Below the pieces are notes generated by a model. It saw only the letters and a list, made by a program, of their open reading frames with translations, had not been told where the DNA came from and did not search any database. Below, in pieces: positions 1 through 7,600 of a stretch of 64,000 nucleotides of DNA. Made by a program: the position numbers and the translations under genes. How positions within the stretch are numbered: the stretch's first letter is position 1; every line of letters begins with the position of its first letter. Origin of the DNA: Leptotrichia sp. oral taxon 223 (GTDB taxonomy: Bacteria > Fusobacteriota > Fusobacteriia > Fusobacteriales > Leptotrichiaceae); NCBI RefSeq assembly GCF_013394795.1, contig NZ_JABXYU010000001.1, positions 1,178,001-1,242,000 on the forward strand, read 5' to 3'.

Positions 1-375
1 AATAAAGGAGCTGATGTTAAAGCAGTAACAGAAGATGGGATAAGTTTATTTTTTCCATTATTCTCATATGGTTGGACAGATATAGTAAAAACAACAATAT
101 TGTGTAAAACATTATTGGAAAAAGGCGCGGATATAACAACAATATATAAGAAAGAGAAAACGGTTGCTTTCAAGGAATTATTTAATATTGGTGCTCCTGA
201 AATGGAAATGTTACCACTATATCAGCTAATATTTTCTCAACCAGGACTTCCTCTCTTAGTAAAGGATAAATGGGGATTAACAGTAATTGAATTTGCGAGA
301 AGATCTAATAGACCGATAGCAGTACAAATGATGGAAGACTATGTAAAGAAATATAATTTGGAAGAAGAAAATTAA
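1..375 (+). CDS. Ankyrin-repeat-like protein, 5' end outside window
   Basis: The reading frame is open from base 1, so the gene is cut by the window edge; the first internal Met is at 100. The visible part contains an ankyrin-like turn (NKGADVKAVTEDG and LLEKGADITT) and a C-terminal half that is almost residue-for-residue the same as the protein at 719-1258. Small ankyrin proteins in tandem copies are often immunity proteins of polymorphic toxin systems; that role is an inference from the duplication and the orphan tail between the copies. No enzyme motif is seen. Confidence 0.75.
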   Translation, partial: NKGADVKAVTEDGISLFFPLFSYGWTDIVKTTILCKTLLEKGADITTIYKKEKTVAFKELFNIGAPEMEMLPLYQLIFSQPGLPLLVKDKWGLTVIEFARRSNRPIAVQMMEDYVKKYNLEEEN

Positions 376-415
376 AGTACTTAATAATCATTGTTATAAA
401 AGTATATATTAGAAT

Positions 416-519
416 GGGTGTGTAAAAATTTTTGTGTAAACCTCTAAATAATATATGGTAAAATAACTGTATAATATTTGGAGGTTTTTGTTATGGCTAA
501 AAAGAAATCTGTTTGTTAA
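416..519 (+). mobile_element. Possible left-end remnant of an insertion sequence
   Basis: A G-rich start (GGGTGTGTAAAAATTTTTG) is followed by a TATAAT box, a GGAGG site and an eight-codon frame, MAKKKSVC, that ends at once in TAA (493-519). This is how a transposase gene with its terminal repeat begins, and it breaks off immediately. The IS family (IS256-like is one thought) is a guess; no matching right end was found. Confidence 0.25.
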
Positions 520-550
520 AATATAGTTATAGAAATATTTAATAATCTGA

Positions 551-703
551 ACAGAAAAAGTGAAAGTTGCTTATAAATGGAGGTTTAAAGCAAGATGTAG
601 AAAAGAATACAAAACAGTACCATTATTAGAATATAAGCCAGATTATATAAATAATATACAAAATATAATTCAAAAACAACAAATGAAAATACCTACAAAA
701 TAG
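551..703 (+). pseudogene. Orphan C-terminal protein tail upstream of ankyrin gene
   Basis: A 50-codon open stretch bounded upstream by TGA (548-550) and ending in TAG at 701-703. It has no ATG or ribosome site at its start. It encodes a basic, then polar, tail (TEKVKVAYKWRFKAR followed by YKPDYINNIQNIIQ). The stop lies 15 bases before the ankyrin gene start, the spacing expected of a toxin C-terminus followed by its immunity gene. I do not recognise the family; it may be the remnant of a toxin cassette or of another gene's tail. Confidence 0.4.
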
Positions 704-718
704 AGAAAGGACAAAGCT

Positions 719-1258
719 ATGACAATTTATTCAGCAGCAGATATGGGAACATATGAAGAATTTTTAAAAATATTTAAAGAAGGAGATCAAAATGAAATAA
801 GTCCATCAGGACGAAGTTTACTTTTCACAGCATTATGCAATCCAAAATTAGAAGAAAGATATAGAATAGCAAATTTTCTTATAAATAAAGGAGCAGATGT
901 TAAAATAGTGACGGAAGATGGAATGAGCTTGTTTTTTCCACTATTTTCACGTTGCTGTAAAGATATAGTTAAAACAACGATACTATGTAAAACATTATTG
1001 GAAAAAGGAGCGGATATAACAGTAATGCATAAAAGAGAAAAGACAGTTTCATTCAAAGAATTATTTAACACTGGTACTCCTGAAATGAAAATGTTACCAT
1101 TGTATCAACTGATATTTTCTCAACCAGGGCTTCCTCTTTTAGTAAAAGATAAATGGGGACTAACAGTAATTGAATTTGCGAGAAGGTTTAATAGACCAAT
1201 AGCAGTGAAAATGATGGAAGATTATGTAAAAAAATATAACCTAAAAGAAGACAGTTAG
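719..1258 (+). CDS. Ankyrin-repeat-like protein (candidate immunity protein)
   Basis: A 179-residue cytoplasmic protein with no signal peptide. An ankyrin-like helix-turn unit is seen around residues 58-75 (NFLINKGADVKIVTEDG) and again around 94-105 (LLEKGADITVM). It follows an AGAAAGGA ribosome site. Its last 120 residues nearly repeat the partial protein at 1-375, so the two genes are a recent tandem duplication. No toxin domain is present. An immunity role against a polymorphic toxin is an inference from architecture and from the orphan tail directly upstream; a general protein-binding role is equally possible. Confidence 0.75.
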   Translation: MTIYSAADMGTYEEFLKIFKEGDQNEISPSGRSLLFTALCNPKLEERYRIANFLINKGADVKIVTEDGMSLFFPLFSRCCKDIVKTTILCKTLLEKGADITVMHKREKTVSFKELFNTGTPEMKMLPLYQLIFSQPGLPLLVKDKWGLTVIEFARRFNRPIAVKMMEDYVKKYNLKEDS

Positions 1259-1267
1259 AATTTTTAG

Positions 1268-1303
1268 ATAACCGTTGTTGTAAAAATCAATGGTTATTTT
1301 TTT
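1268..1303 (+). terminator. Rho-independent terminator after ankyrin gene
   Basis: Ten-base stem ATAACCGTTG / CAATGGTTAT (one G-T pair) with a 10-base loop, followed by six T. It lies 10 bases after the ankyrin stop codon. Confidence 0.75.
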
Positions 1304-1374
1304 AGAATCAAGCTTTTTTTATTAAAATACAAGAAATTAATTTTTACCGAATATTATTATTGAGAATAATTTTA

Positions 1375-1765
1375 TACTATTCCCCATTTAAGTAACGAAT
1401 TTATTACAAACTTTTTCAATAAAGGATATAAACCTAATATTTTCAAATAATTAAAACATAATTTTTACTTTTTAAACAGATTTTAGTATAAGTTAATCCG
1501 TCGGAGCATTTTTCTGTGCTAACAAAACTGTCTGAGCATAGCGAGTTTTTTGTCAGTGCAGAAAAATGTCGTAGACTAGCCATAGGTTGTAGGATTTGCG
1601 GCAATGAGCAATCCTACGAAAACAAAAAAGAAAAAACATAGTAATATGAAAAAATATTTATTAATAAAATGTCCAAAAAATAATTTAGTTAAAAGATTAC
1701 GAATTAATTATTAAACAATTCTATTATAAAAATTTATTCCTATTTTCAAAAGGGGTTTAGTATTA
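1375..1765. repeat. Noncoding repeat element, copy A (inverted-end, MITE-like)
   Basis: About 390 bases that match, inverted, the region 51437-51872. The right end reads AAAAGGGGTTTAGTATTA; the left end (TATTCCCCATTTAAGTAACG) is its degenerate inverted copy. Inside is a long imperfect hairpin, GCATTTTTCTGTGCT pairing with the stretch ending GTGCAGAAAAATG (about 1506-1569), and a second perfect hairpin GTAGGATT / AATCCTAC (about 1590-1619). No open reading frame of note. Relative to copy B it lacks about 60 bases just before the second hairpin. Confidence 0.75.
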
Positions 1766-1908
1766 ATAATTAAATTTAATTAAAGGATATTTTAATAGCT
1801 ACATAGATTATACAATAGCATAGCCCTATAAAAAAATGACTTTAATTTCATAAATTTTTTGATTTCTACTATTTAAACGGAAAATAGTACAAAAATAAAG
1901 TTATAAAC
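1766..1908. other. AT-rich intergenic stretch, nothing recognised
   Basis: No open frame, promoter of good quality, or structured element was seen between repeat copy A and the terminator of the hydrolase gene. Confidence 0.5.
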
Positions 1909-1953
1909 AAAAAAGACTAAACTCAGAATTTACTATTCCAAGCAAGTCTTTTT
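1909..1953 (-). terminator. Terminator of the secreted hydrolase gene
   Basis: Read on the minus strand: AAAAAGACT stem, long loop, AGTCTTTTT, then T. It lies 36 bases beyond the stop codon of the gene at 1989. Confidence 0.6.
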
Positions 1954-1988
1954 CATTTCATTTTAACATCTCTAGTAAGCTAAAATTT

Positions 1989-3272
1989 TTATTTTTTCAA
2001 ATGTTGCTTTGCCATCCACTCAAACAAATGTTCCCCTTTATTATTCACAGGCATATTTCTAAGACTATAAATCCAGCTCCAGTGTCCATTGTACTCAGTT
2101 TCATGAATTTTTACATTTGGATAAGAGGAAAGTATTGCTCCATATTTTGAAAGAACATCGTAAACTCTTTTACTTGTATTTTCGTAGGAAATAGTCGGAT
2201 CATTTTGTGCGTGAACCATCCAAAGCGGTTTATTTCTTATTTTCATCAAATCCTGTGTAGTAGTTGCAACTCCACCAGAAGTAGCCGCTTTATCAAGAGC
2301 AGCTGCACTTGTACTAAATGCCGCAAAATAATCTGGATATTCAATCATCATTCTAAATGACATATATCCACCAGCAGAAGCTCCAAAAACATAAATTCTA
2401 TTTTTATCAACATTATTTTCAGAAGCAAATTCATCAATCATAGCCTTCACTGATTTTATGTACCCTTTGGTATAATTATTGTACCAAGTGTCATCAGCCT
2501 GCGGTGCCACAACATAAGCCCCGCCAAATATCTTTTGTGTTTTATCTTCTGCAAAAGCCACTGCACCACGATTTGCCAATTTTTGTGAAACATTATTTCG
2601 ATAATTCTTGTATCCGCCTTCACCATTCCCATGAAACCAGATTATAAGCGGATGTTTCTTCCCATCATCTTTATTAACAGGTTTAAAATATTGATAATTC
2701 ACTCCACTTTTAGACTTCGCCGCTACAAACTTATCAGCTTCCTCATCAACAATTTTCCCTTGTCTATAAAATCCTGTTTTATAACCCTTTATCTCCTTTT
2801 TTTGCTCCACTTTATATTCCAAATCCATCAGTACATTCCGTGAAACATTCCCAGTAACATAACTCAAAGTATTCGCTCCAGCCACATCTTTCCCATATTT
2901 CAAGTTAATAACAATATTTCCCTTGTCATTCACATAAATATTCTCAATTTCCCTCTCAACTTCAAATGTCCCCGATGATTTAGTCTTATCGTCTAGCACA
3001 ATTCCAGCGTCCTTTGGCAAAGTTCCTTTAGCAAAAACTTTAAATGTATCTTTAGCAATTTGTTTATTTTGAATATTTTTCCCTTTTCCTTCAGTATTAA
3101 TTTCAATGGAAACAATATTTTGCCCATAATCAAAAATTTTTGCATTTAATGAATATTGATCACTAAACGAATGATACATTTCCTGATCCCTAAATGTAAT
3201 TTCAGCTGAAATTCCCAACACACTTACCAAAAACAAACCTACAAACACCAATACCTTCGTTCTCATAGCCAT
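1989..3272 (-). CDS. Secreted alpha/beta-hydrolase (esterase / prolyl-oligopeptidase type)
   Basis: A 427-residue protein with an N-terminal signal peptide (MRTKVLVFVGLFLVSVLGIS, cleavage near SAE). Residues about 25-165 look like the Ig-like N-terminal domain seen in secreted esterases. From about 195 there is an alpha/beta-hydrolase domain: oxyanion region LIIWFHGNGEGG, nucleophile elbow GASAGG, acid in HAQNDP, and histidine in NGHWSW. Family knowledge supports ester or peptide hydrolysis outside the cytoplasm; the substrate is unknown. The codon at 3275 is GTG; the ATG at 3272 sits 4 bases after AGAGGAAG, and another ATG at 3266 is possible. It has its own terminator and appears monocistronic. 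Confidence 0.85.
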   Translation of the reverse strand: MAMRTKVLVFVGLFLVSVLGISAEITFRDQEMYHSFSDQYSLNAKIFDYGQNIVSIEINTEGKGKNIQNKQIAKDTFKVFAKGTLPKDAGIVLDDKTKSSGTFEVEREIENIYVNDKGNIVINLKYGKDVAGANTLSYVTGNVSRNVLMDLEYKVEQKKEIKGYKTGFYRQGKIVDEEADKFVAAKSKSGVNYQYFKPVNKDDGKKHPLIIWFHGNGEGGYKNYRNNVSQKLANRGAVAFAEDKTQKIFGGAYVVAPQADDTWYNNYTKGYIKSVKAMIDEFASENNVDKNRIYVFGASAGGYMSFRMMIEYPDYFAAFSTSAAALDKAATSGGVATTTQDLMKIRNKPLWMVHAQNDPTISYENTSKRVYDVLSKYGAILSSYPNVKIHETEYNGHWSWIYSLRNMPVNNKGEHLFEWMAKQHLKK

Positions 3273-3347
3273 CACTTCCTCTACAATATTTTTTATTTCA
3301 AATTTAATTGATAAAATTATTAAATAAAGTAAAAATTTAAAAGTAAA

Positions 3348-5051
3348 CTATTTTATTTTCAACTTCCTATACCTATTCACCGCTCCACAAAATTCCTGCT
3401 TTCTAGGCAATGCCAAATTTCCTGGATGCCCTGTGTACGAAGAAATCGAATCAAGCCCGTCCTTTTCAATCTTTTTATAAATCCTATCAGCCGCTTGCGA
3501 AAGTGTCAATTTTTCATCCAGCACCTTATTTTTAAAATAGTCAATCATTACAGCAATGCAATTTGTCTGGCTGTCATCCACAAGCTGCTCCAGCCCCGAA
3601 ATGTCGATTAAGTCCTTTCCATACAAAATGCTGTATTTCCCTTTAGCTTTTGTTTTATCCAGTTTTCCTGACTGCGAAAAACTTTTTTTGAGTGGAATTC
3701 GCTGTGTAACTCCTTGAAATTTATCGTTTGAAGAAAATTCCCTTTTATTTTCATCCGATTTTGCAATCTCTTTTGCTTTTTCTGTCACATCTTTTGGCAC
3801 ATATTCATACATCATTATAATGTGATTTGCCACATCAAAATAATCTCCAGATCCACCAACAATCAATATCGTAGAAACTCCAAAATTGTCATAAAGTTCC
3901 TTTACCCTGTCAATAAACGGTGTTATCGGCTCTTTCTCCTTTGCCACAAGTTTTTGCATTCTTCCGTCACGGATCATAAAATTTGTAGCCGAAGTGTCCT
4001 CATCTATCAGAAGTAAAGAAGTTCCATATTCCAGAGCTTCTGCCACATTTGCCGCCTGCGATGTGCTTCCACTCGCATTTTCAGTCGAAAAAGCCCTTGT
4101 ATCCTTATTTTGTGGCAAGTTATTGATAAATCCGCTTATATTCACCTTTTCGACATTTCTTCCATCTTCCGCACGTATTTTTACCGCATCCGATTCAGAA
4201 ATTATAAGTTCTCGCCCATCTTGAGCAATGTGATTGTAAACCCCTCTTTCAAGTGCTGCAAGTAACGTGGATTTTCCGTGATAACCTCCACCCACAATTA
4301 GCGTAATTCCTTTTGGAATCCCCATTCCACTTACTTCTTTACCACTTGGAAGTTTTAACGTAATCTCAAATTTTTCTGGACTTTTAAACTTAACTGCATT
4401 TTTCATAGGCTTGTCTGAAACTCCACTTTCACGTGGAAGCACAGAATCATTAGCCACAAACGCAACAAGCCCTTTTTCCTTCAATATTTTTCTTGCATAT
4501 TCCTGATCCAGCACTAGAATTACCTGCTCATTTAGCGCTCTTTTATTCAAATTATCATAAATAATGGATTTCTCTACAATTTCAGGCAGCTGCTCAAAAA
4601 TAATTTTCTGTGCGGCTTTTCCCATTATCCGTCTTCCTCTGGCAGGCATCCCCATTTCAAACCTCACTTCAACTTTATCTCCCTTTATGAGAACTGAAGT
4701 TCTTTCCAAAATTTCCTGTCCGCATCTGTCAATAAAAATTCTTCCACTTTCCCCAGTTCCTGTACTATCATTCCCACTTTTCTGAATTTCCCTGTAAAAA
4801 TTTCTAGTAAGAAAATCCGAAACTGCAATATTCTTATCCTTCGTATCTGTCAGCTCATAAGGAATCCCGCAAATTTTCCTATCCATTATAACTCTCATTT
4901 TTGAAGGTGGAGCATAAGGATCTGACTGCACATGATCAATCGCAAGAACATACTTTTCAAACCTATATTCCCCTTTAAGCGACTTATACGCCGAATAACT
5001 TTTTCCATCCATTGAAAATAATATTTTTTCTAATTCTTTATAATTTTTCAT
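3348..5051 (-). CDS. ABC-class ATPase domain protein (COG3044 type)
   Basis: A 567-residue cytoplasmic ATPase. The Walker A motif is GGGYHGKST (near residue 255), Walker B is SLLLIDEDTSATNF (near 350), and the family signature region with FINNLPQ and the Thr/Ser-rich loop before Walker B is present. The length is typical of this family of predicted ABC-class ATPases, which have no membrane domain and no firmly known function; roles in nucleic-acid or RNA handling have been suggested. The upstream TTG at 5060 is only 2 bases from AGGAGG, while ATG at 5051 has a spacing of 11, so ATG is preferred. The gene follows the Abi gene by about 40 bases and could be cotranscribed with it. Confidence 0.85.
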   Translation of the reverse strand: MKNYKELEKILFSMDGKSYSAYKSLKGEYRFEKYVLAIDHVQSDPYAPPSKMRVIMDRKICGIPYELTDTKDKNIAVSDFLTRNFYREIQKSGNDSTGTGESGRIFIDRCGQEILERTSVLIKGDKVEVRFEMGMPARGRRIMGKAAQKIIFEQLPEIVEKSIIYDNLNKRALNEQVILVLDQEYARKILKEKGLVAFVANDSVLPRESGVSDKPMKNAVKFKSPEKFEITLKLPSGKEVSGMGIPKGITLIVGGGYHGKSTLLAALERGVYNHIAQDGRELIISESDAVKIRAEDGRNVEKVNISGFINNLPQNKDTRAFSTENASGSTSQAANVAEALEYGTSLLLIDEDTSATNFMIRDGRMQKLVAKEKEPITPFIDRVKELYDNFGVSTILIVGGSGDYFDVANHIIMMYEYVPKDVTEKAKEIAKSDENKREFSSNDKFQGVTQRIPLKKSFSQSGKLDKTKAKGKYSILYGKDLIDISGLEQLVDDSQTNCIAVMIDYFKNKVLDEKLTLSQAADRIYKKIEKDGLDSISSYTGHPGNLALPRKQEFCGAVNRYRKLKIK

Positions 5052-5092
5052 CTTTTTCAATTCCTCCTAATAATCCTCTTTATTTTTGAATT

Positions 5093-6037
5093 TTATTGTT
5101 TATGCCAATCCACTGGAAAATCCATTCTATCCAAAATATCATTTACACTAATAGAATTTAACTTATCTTCTAATTTTGTTACTAAATATTTTAAAGAAGA
5201 AGTAAGATATTCATAATCATTTTTTGACAAAAAAATTTTTAAAACACTATACAAAGTAAATAATTTCTGATTATTCAAAACACGTCCATTTATCAAAGGT
5301 TTTTGTCCAGCAATATGTCCTCTTAAAGTAAAATTATAAAATCTTTCATTATGAGCCGCAACATTTCTAAACAATGAACAAGCATTTAAAAAAGTGCTTA
5401 TAATTTTTATATTTAAATTCAGATAACTATTATAATCATTCTTATAAAGTTTTTTAAAATGTTCCATTACATTTTGCTTGACATCAAGTTCTAAAATATC
5501 AAATAATATTGAAATATTTCCTAATGTTAAAAAATGTATTGTTATCCAAAAAGGAATATTGTCTTTTATTGAATAATGCTTTATTATTTCTTTACTTTTA
5601 TTTATTTTATGTCCATATAATTTAATAAGTACAGATTTTCCCTTCTCATTTAATCTTTCTATATAATTAGATGGATCTAAATATGTTTCTTTGATATTTT
5701 TATCATAATAATCTGAAAAATAATAAGCAATGGCTGTTTTAAAGTATTTTTCTATTTTTGTAAGAAAATTAAAAAATAATATTCTAAGTTCCCCATCGAA
5801 ATCATGAAGAGCTTTTAATTCATTAAAATGTACATTTGGAAAATAAATATCTTCATTATTTCCATCCTTTCCAATTACAAAAGGCTCCTTATAAAAGTTA
5901 ATAATAGAGTAATAGTTATCTCTCATCAAATAAAATTTTGTATTGCTGTCTGTATTCATCCTTTTTCTTTTATTAGGTTCATCTAAACCATTAAGAATCG
6001 CAACCTGTTCATCAAATGTTTTAAATGGCTTATCCAT
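5093..6037 (-). CDS. Abi_2 / AbiF-type HEPN protein (abortive infection RNase)
   Basis: A 314-residue protein with the features of the Abi_2 (AbiD/AbiF) family: N-terminal FKTFDEQVAIL, the Y/F-rich N-terminal helices, and a C-terminal HEPN motif RNVAAH (R224, H229), the R-x4-H catalytic pair of HEPN RNases. Family members cause abortive infection or act as toxins. A strong GGGGAGG ribosome site is 4 bases upstream of ATG. It is preceded by a small-RNA gene with its own promoter and terminator (6060-6174). Published proposals, cited from memory and unchecked, link AbiF-type proteins to the ancestry of Cas13 and to neighbouring noncoding RNAs. There is no CRISPR array in this window. Confidence 0.88.
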   Translation of the reverse strand: MDKPFKTFDEQVAILNGLDEPNKRKRMNTDSNTKFYLMRDNYYSIINFYKEPFVIGKDGNNEDIYFPNVHFNELKALHDFDGELRILFFNFLTKIEKYFKTAIAYYFSDYYDKNIKETYLDPSNYIERLNEKGKSVLIKLYGHKINKSKEIIKHYSIKDNIPFWITIHFLTLGNISILFDILELDVKQNVMEHFKKLYKNDYNSYLNLNIKIISTFLNACSLFRNVAAHNERFYNFTLRGHIAGQKPLINGRVLNNQKLFTLYSVLKIFLSKNDYEYLTSSLKYLVTKLEDKLNSISVNDILDRMDFPVDWHKQ

Positions 6038-6059
6038 AAAATCCTCCCCTTATATATGT

Positions 6060-6085
6060 AAAAAAGCCTCAACAAAGAGGCTTTT
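6060..6085 (-). terminator. Terminator between leader sRNA and Abi_2 gene
   Basis: On the minus strand a perfect nine-base stem AAAAGCCTC / GAGGCTTTT with a six-base loop ends in six U. It lies only 23 bases before the Abi_2 start codon, so it should end most transcripts before the gene; readthrough or antitermination would be needed for expression. Confidence 0.85.
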
Positions 6086-6139
6086 AATACAGTCTATATA
6101 AACCCAATTTTATAAGCATAATATAGAACGATCCTTTAT
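6060..6139 (-). ncRNA. Candidate small RNA in the Abi_2 leader (~80 nt)
   Basis: The transcript predicted from the promoter at 6146-6174 starts near 6139 and ends at the terminator at 6060. It contains a seven-base stem TCTATAT / ATATAGA (6121-6127 with 6093-6099) closing a 21-base loop, then the terminator hairpin. No open frame fits. Position, length and self-contained promoter and terminator suggest an RNA partner or antitoxin for the HEPN protein, or a leader attenuator; that role is an inference. Confidence 0.6.
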
Positions 6140-6145
6140 ATTTTC

Positions 6146-6174
6146 ATTATACCTTCTAAAAATTAAAAAGTCAA
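6146..6174 (-). promoter_or_regulatory. Sigma-70-type promoter of the Abi_2 leader sRNA
   Basis: Minus strand TTGACT (6169-6174), 17-base spacer, TATAAT (6146-6151). Near-perfect consensus. The -35 box overlaps the stop codon of the small ORF at 6171-6314. Confidence 0.8.
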
Positions 6175-6314
6175 GCCTCCATCAAATTCTTTTTTACCAA
6201 TTCATCAACTATTTCTTGATTTAATTTCATAATAAAATCTTGAAAATCCTCTTTTTTATAATATTTTTGAACAATCTTCTTCAGTTGCTCTAATTGTTTA
6301 CATTCATCTTCCAT
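6171..6314 (-). CDS. Small 47-residue protein upstream of Abi_2
   Basis: ATG at 6312-6314, stop TGA at 6171-6173, encoding a charged, helix-prone peptide (starts MEDECKQLEQLKKIVQKYY, ends DELVKKNLMEA). AAGGA lies 9 bases upstream of the ATG. The composition (alternating Lys/Glu with Leu/Ile/Val) suggests an amphipathic or coiled helix. I do not recognise a family. It ends exactly over the -35 box of the Abi_2 leader promoter, so it may be a small gene of the same module or a remnant of a longer antitoxin-like gene. Confidence 0.5.
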   Translation of the reverse strand: MEDECKQLEQLKKIVQKYYKKEDFQDFIMKLNQEIVDELVKKNLMEA

Positions 6315-6364
6315 TCCAACTTGTCCTTATCATAAAATTAAATATTAAAACAATTTTGAATCTC

Positions 6365-7189
6365 TCATAAAATATATCTTTCCAAAAACACCCCAATCCC
6401 ATCACTATTATTATCCTCCGTAATAAAATCTGCCACACTTTTCGTAAGTTTGCTTCCATTTCCCATAACGACTCCAATTCCAGCGTTTTTTACCATGTCA
6501 TAGTCGTTATCTTCATCACCGAATACACATAAATTTTCCATTGACAAGTCATGTAAATCAAGGATTTGCTGCAATCCATAAGTTTTTGAAACTCTTGGAT
6601 CCATGTATTCATAAAGCACACTTGCCGTTTTTAATGAAGCTGATTTATATTTTTCATTTTTAAAGGTTTTGCTTCTTTCAATTACATCTTTCATTGTTTC
6701 AGAATTTGTCATTATCATCAGTTTTTGACGTGGCTCTTTTAAAAATTCCTCAAAATCAAGCACTTTGTATTTCACTCCATCCAGCTCCGCCAAAAGACTA
6801 ATATGCTCATCATCCTTAGGAACACACAAAACTCCCTTATCCGGCACAACAAAATTCACATCCAAATCTTCATAATGCTTTATAATGTCCTTTATAAACT
6901 CCCCAGCCAGCGGATAGGCAATTTTCTCAACATTTTTTGTAAAATCGCAAATTTCAGAACCTCCAGTTCCCACAATCACATCCACATATTTCGCAATTCC
7001 CCATTTTTTCACAAGCTCCTTTACACTATGCATATCTCTTCCCGTGCAAAGCCCAAATAAAATCCCTTTTTCTGTAACTTTTCTAATCACTTCCAATGTT
7101 TTTGGTGAAACAATCCCATTATCTGTCAAAAGTGTCCCATCTATATCACACATAACTATCTTTATTTTCCTAAAATCCTTTTTTTCCAT
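6365..7189 (-). CDS. HAD-superfamily sugar-phosphate-type phosphatase (Cof type)
   Basis: A Cof/IIB-type HAD hydrolase of about 274 residues from this start. Motif I is MCDIDGTLL (nucleophile Asp), motif II is LCTGRD, motif III/IV are the Lys in PRQKLMIM and GDEDNDYDMV. Such enzymes dephosphorylate sugar phosphates, flavin or pyridoxal phosphates in the cytoplasm; the substrate is not predictable. The frame is open to 7312 with alternative ATGs at 7279 (AAAGGA upstream) and 7312; I prefer 7189 because the family begins a few residues before motif I and the extension is a low-complexity Lys/Arg/Glu stretch. Confidence 0.85.
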   Translation of the reverse strand: MEKKDFRKIKIVMCDIDGTLLTDNGIVSPKTLEVIRKVTEKGILFGLCTGRDMHSVKELVKKWGIAKYVDVIVGTGGSEICDFTKNVEKIAYPLAGEFIKDIIKHYEDLDVNFVVPDKGVLCVPKDDEHISLLAELDGVKYKVLDFEEFLKEPRQKLMIMTNSETMKDVIERSKTFKNEKYKSASLKTASVLYEYMDPRVSKTYGLQQILDLHDLSMENLCVFGDEDNDYDMVKNAGIGVVMGNGSKLTKSVADFITEDNNSDGIGVFLERYIL

Positions 7190-7374
7190 AGAAATTCTTC
7201 TTTCTTTAATAAATTTATTTATTTTTTCCTTTTCGGTTATCCTATTTTCCCTTCCTAACCTTCTATCTTCTATATTCATTTTATCACACTTTCCTTTTAT
7301 TTCCCAAATCATTTTTTTGTTAGATAAAGGGGTATTGTCAAATCAAGTGCAGCAAAAAATTTATTCTCAACGTA

Positions 7375-7403
7375 TTGATTTTTCAAAAAAAATTTGTTAT
7401 AAT
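7375..7403 (+). promoter_or_regulatory. Promoter of an orphan plus-strand small RNA
   Basis: TTGATT (7375-7380), 17-base spacer, TATAAT (7398-7403), pointing away from both flanking minus-strand genes. Confidence 0.65.
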
Positions 7404-7409
7404 TACATT

Positions 7410-7508
7410 GTTAATATTATTATTAATCTTTTCATATATCACAATCGAAGAAAAAAATTGGTCATAAAAGGCAGTCCATATACCTCTTTCTCGTGGACTG
7501 TTTTTTTA
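7410..7508 (+). ncRNA. Candidate intergenic small RNA (~100 nt)
   Basis: Starts about 7 bases after the TATAAT box and ends at a hairpin CAGTCCA / TGGACTG (7472-7478 with 7494-7500) followed by seven T. There is no open frame with a ribosome site. It is not tmRNA, SRP RNA or RNase P. The flanking genes are on the other strand, so this is a free-standing transcript. Function unknown. Confidence 0.55.
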
Positions 7509-7539
7509 TTTTCCATTTTTTCAATTATATATACAAAAC

Positions 7540-7564
7540 AAGGAGCCGATAAATTCAGCTCCTT
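7540..7564 (-). terminator. Terminator after GH13 gene
   Basis: AAGGAGC / GCTCCTT stem with an 11-base loop; a T-rich run follows on both strands, better on the plus strand, so it may be bidirectional. Confidence 0.5.
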
Positions 7565-7600
7565 AATTTTTTATATATATTTTTCACATTACAATGTTAC

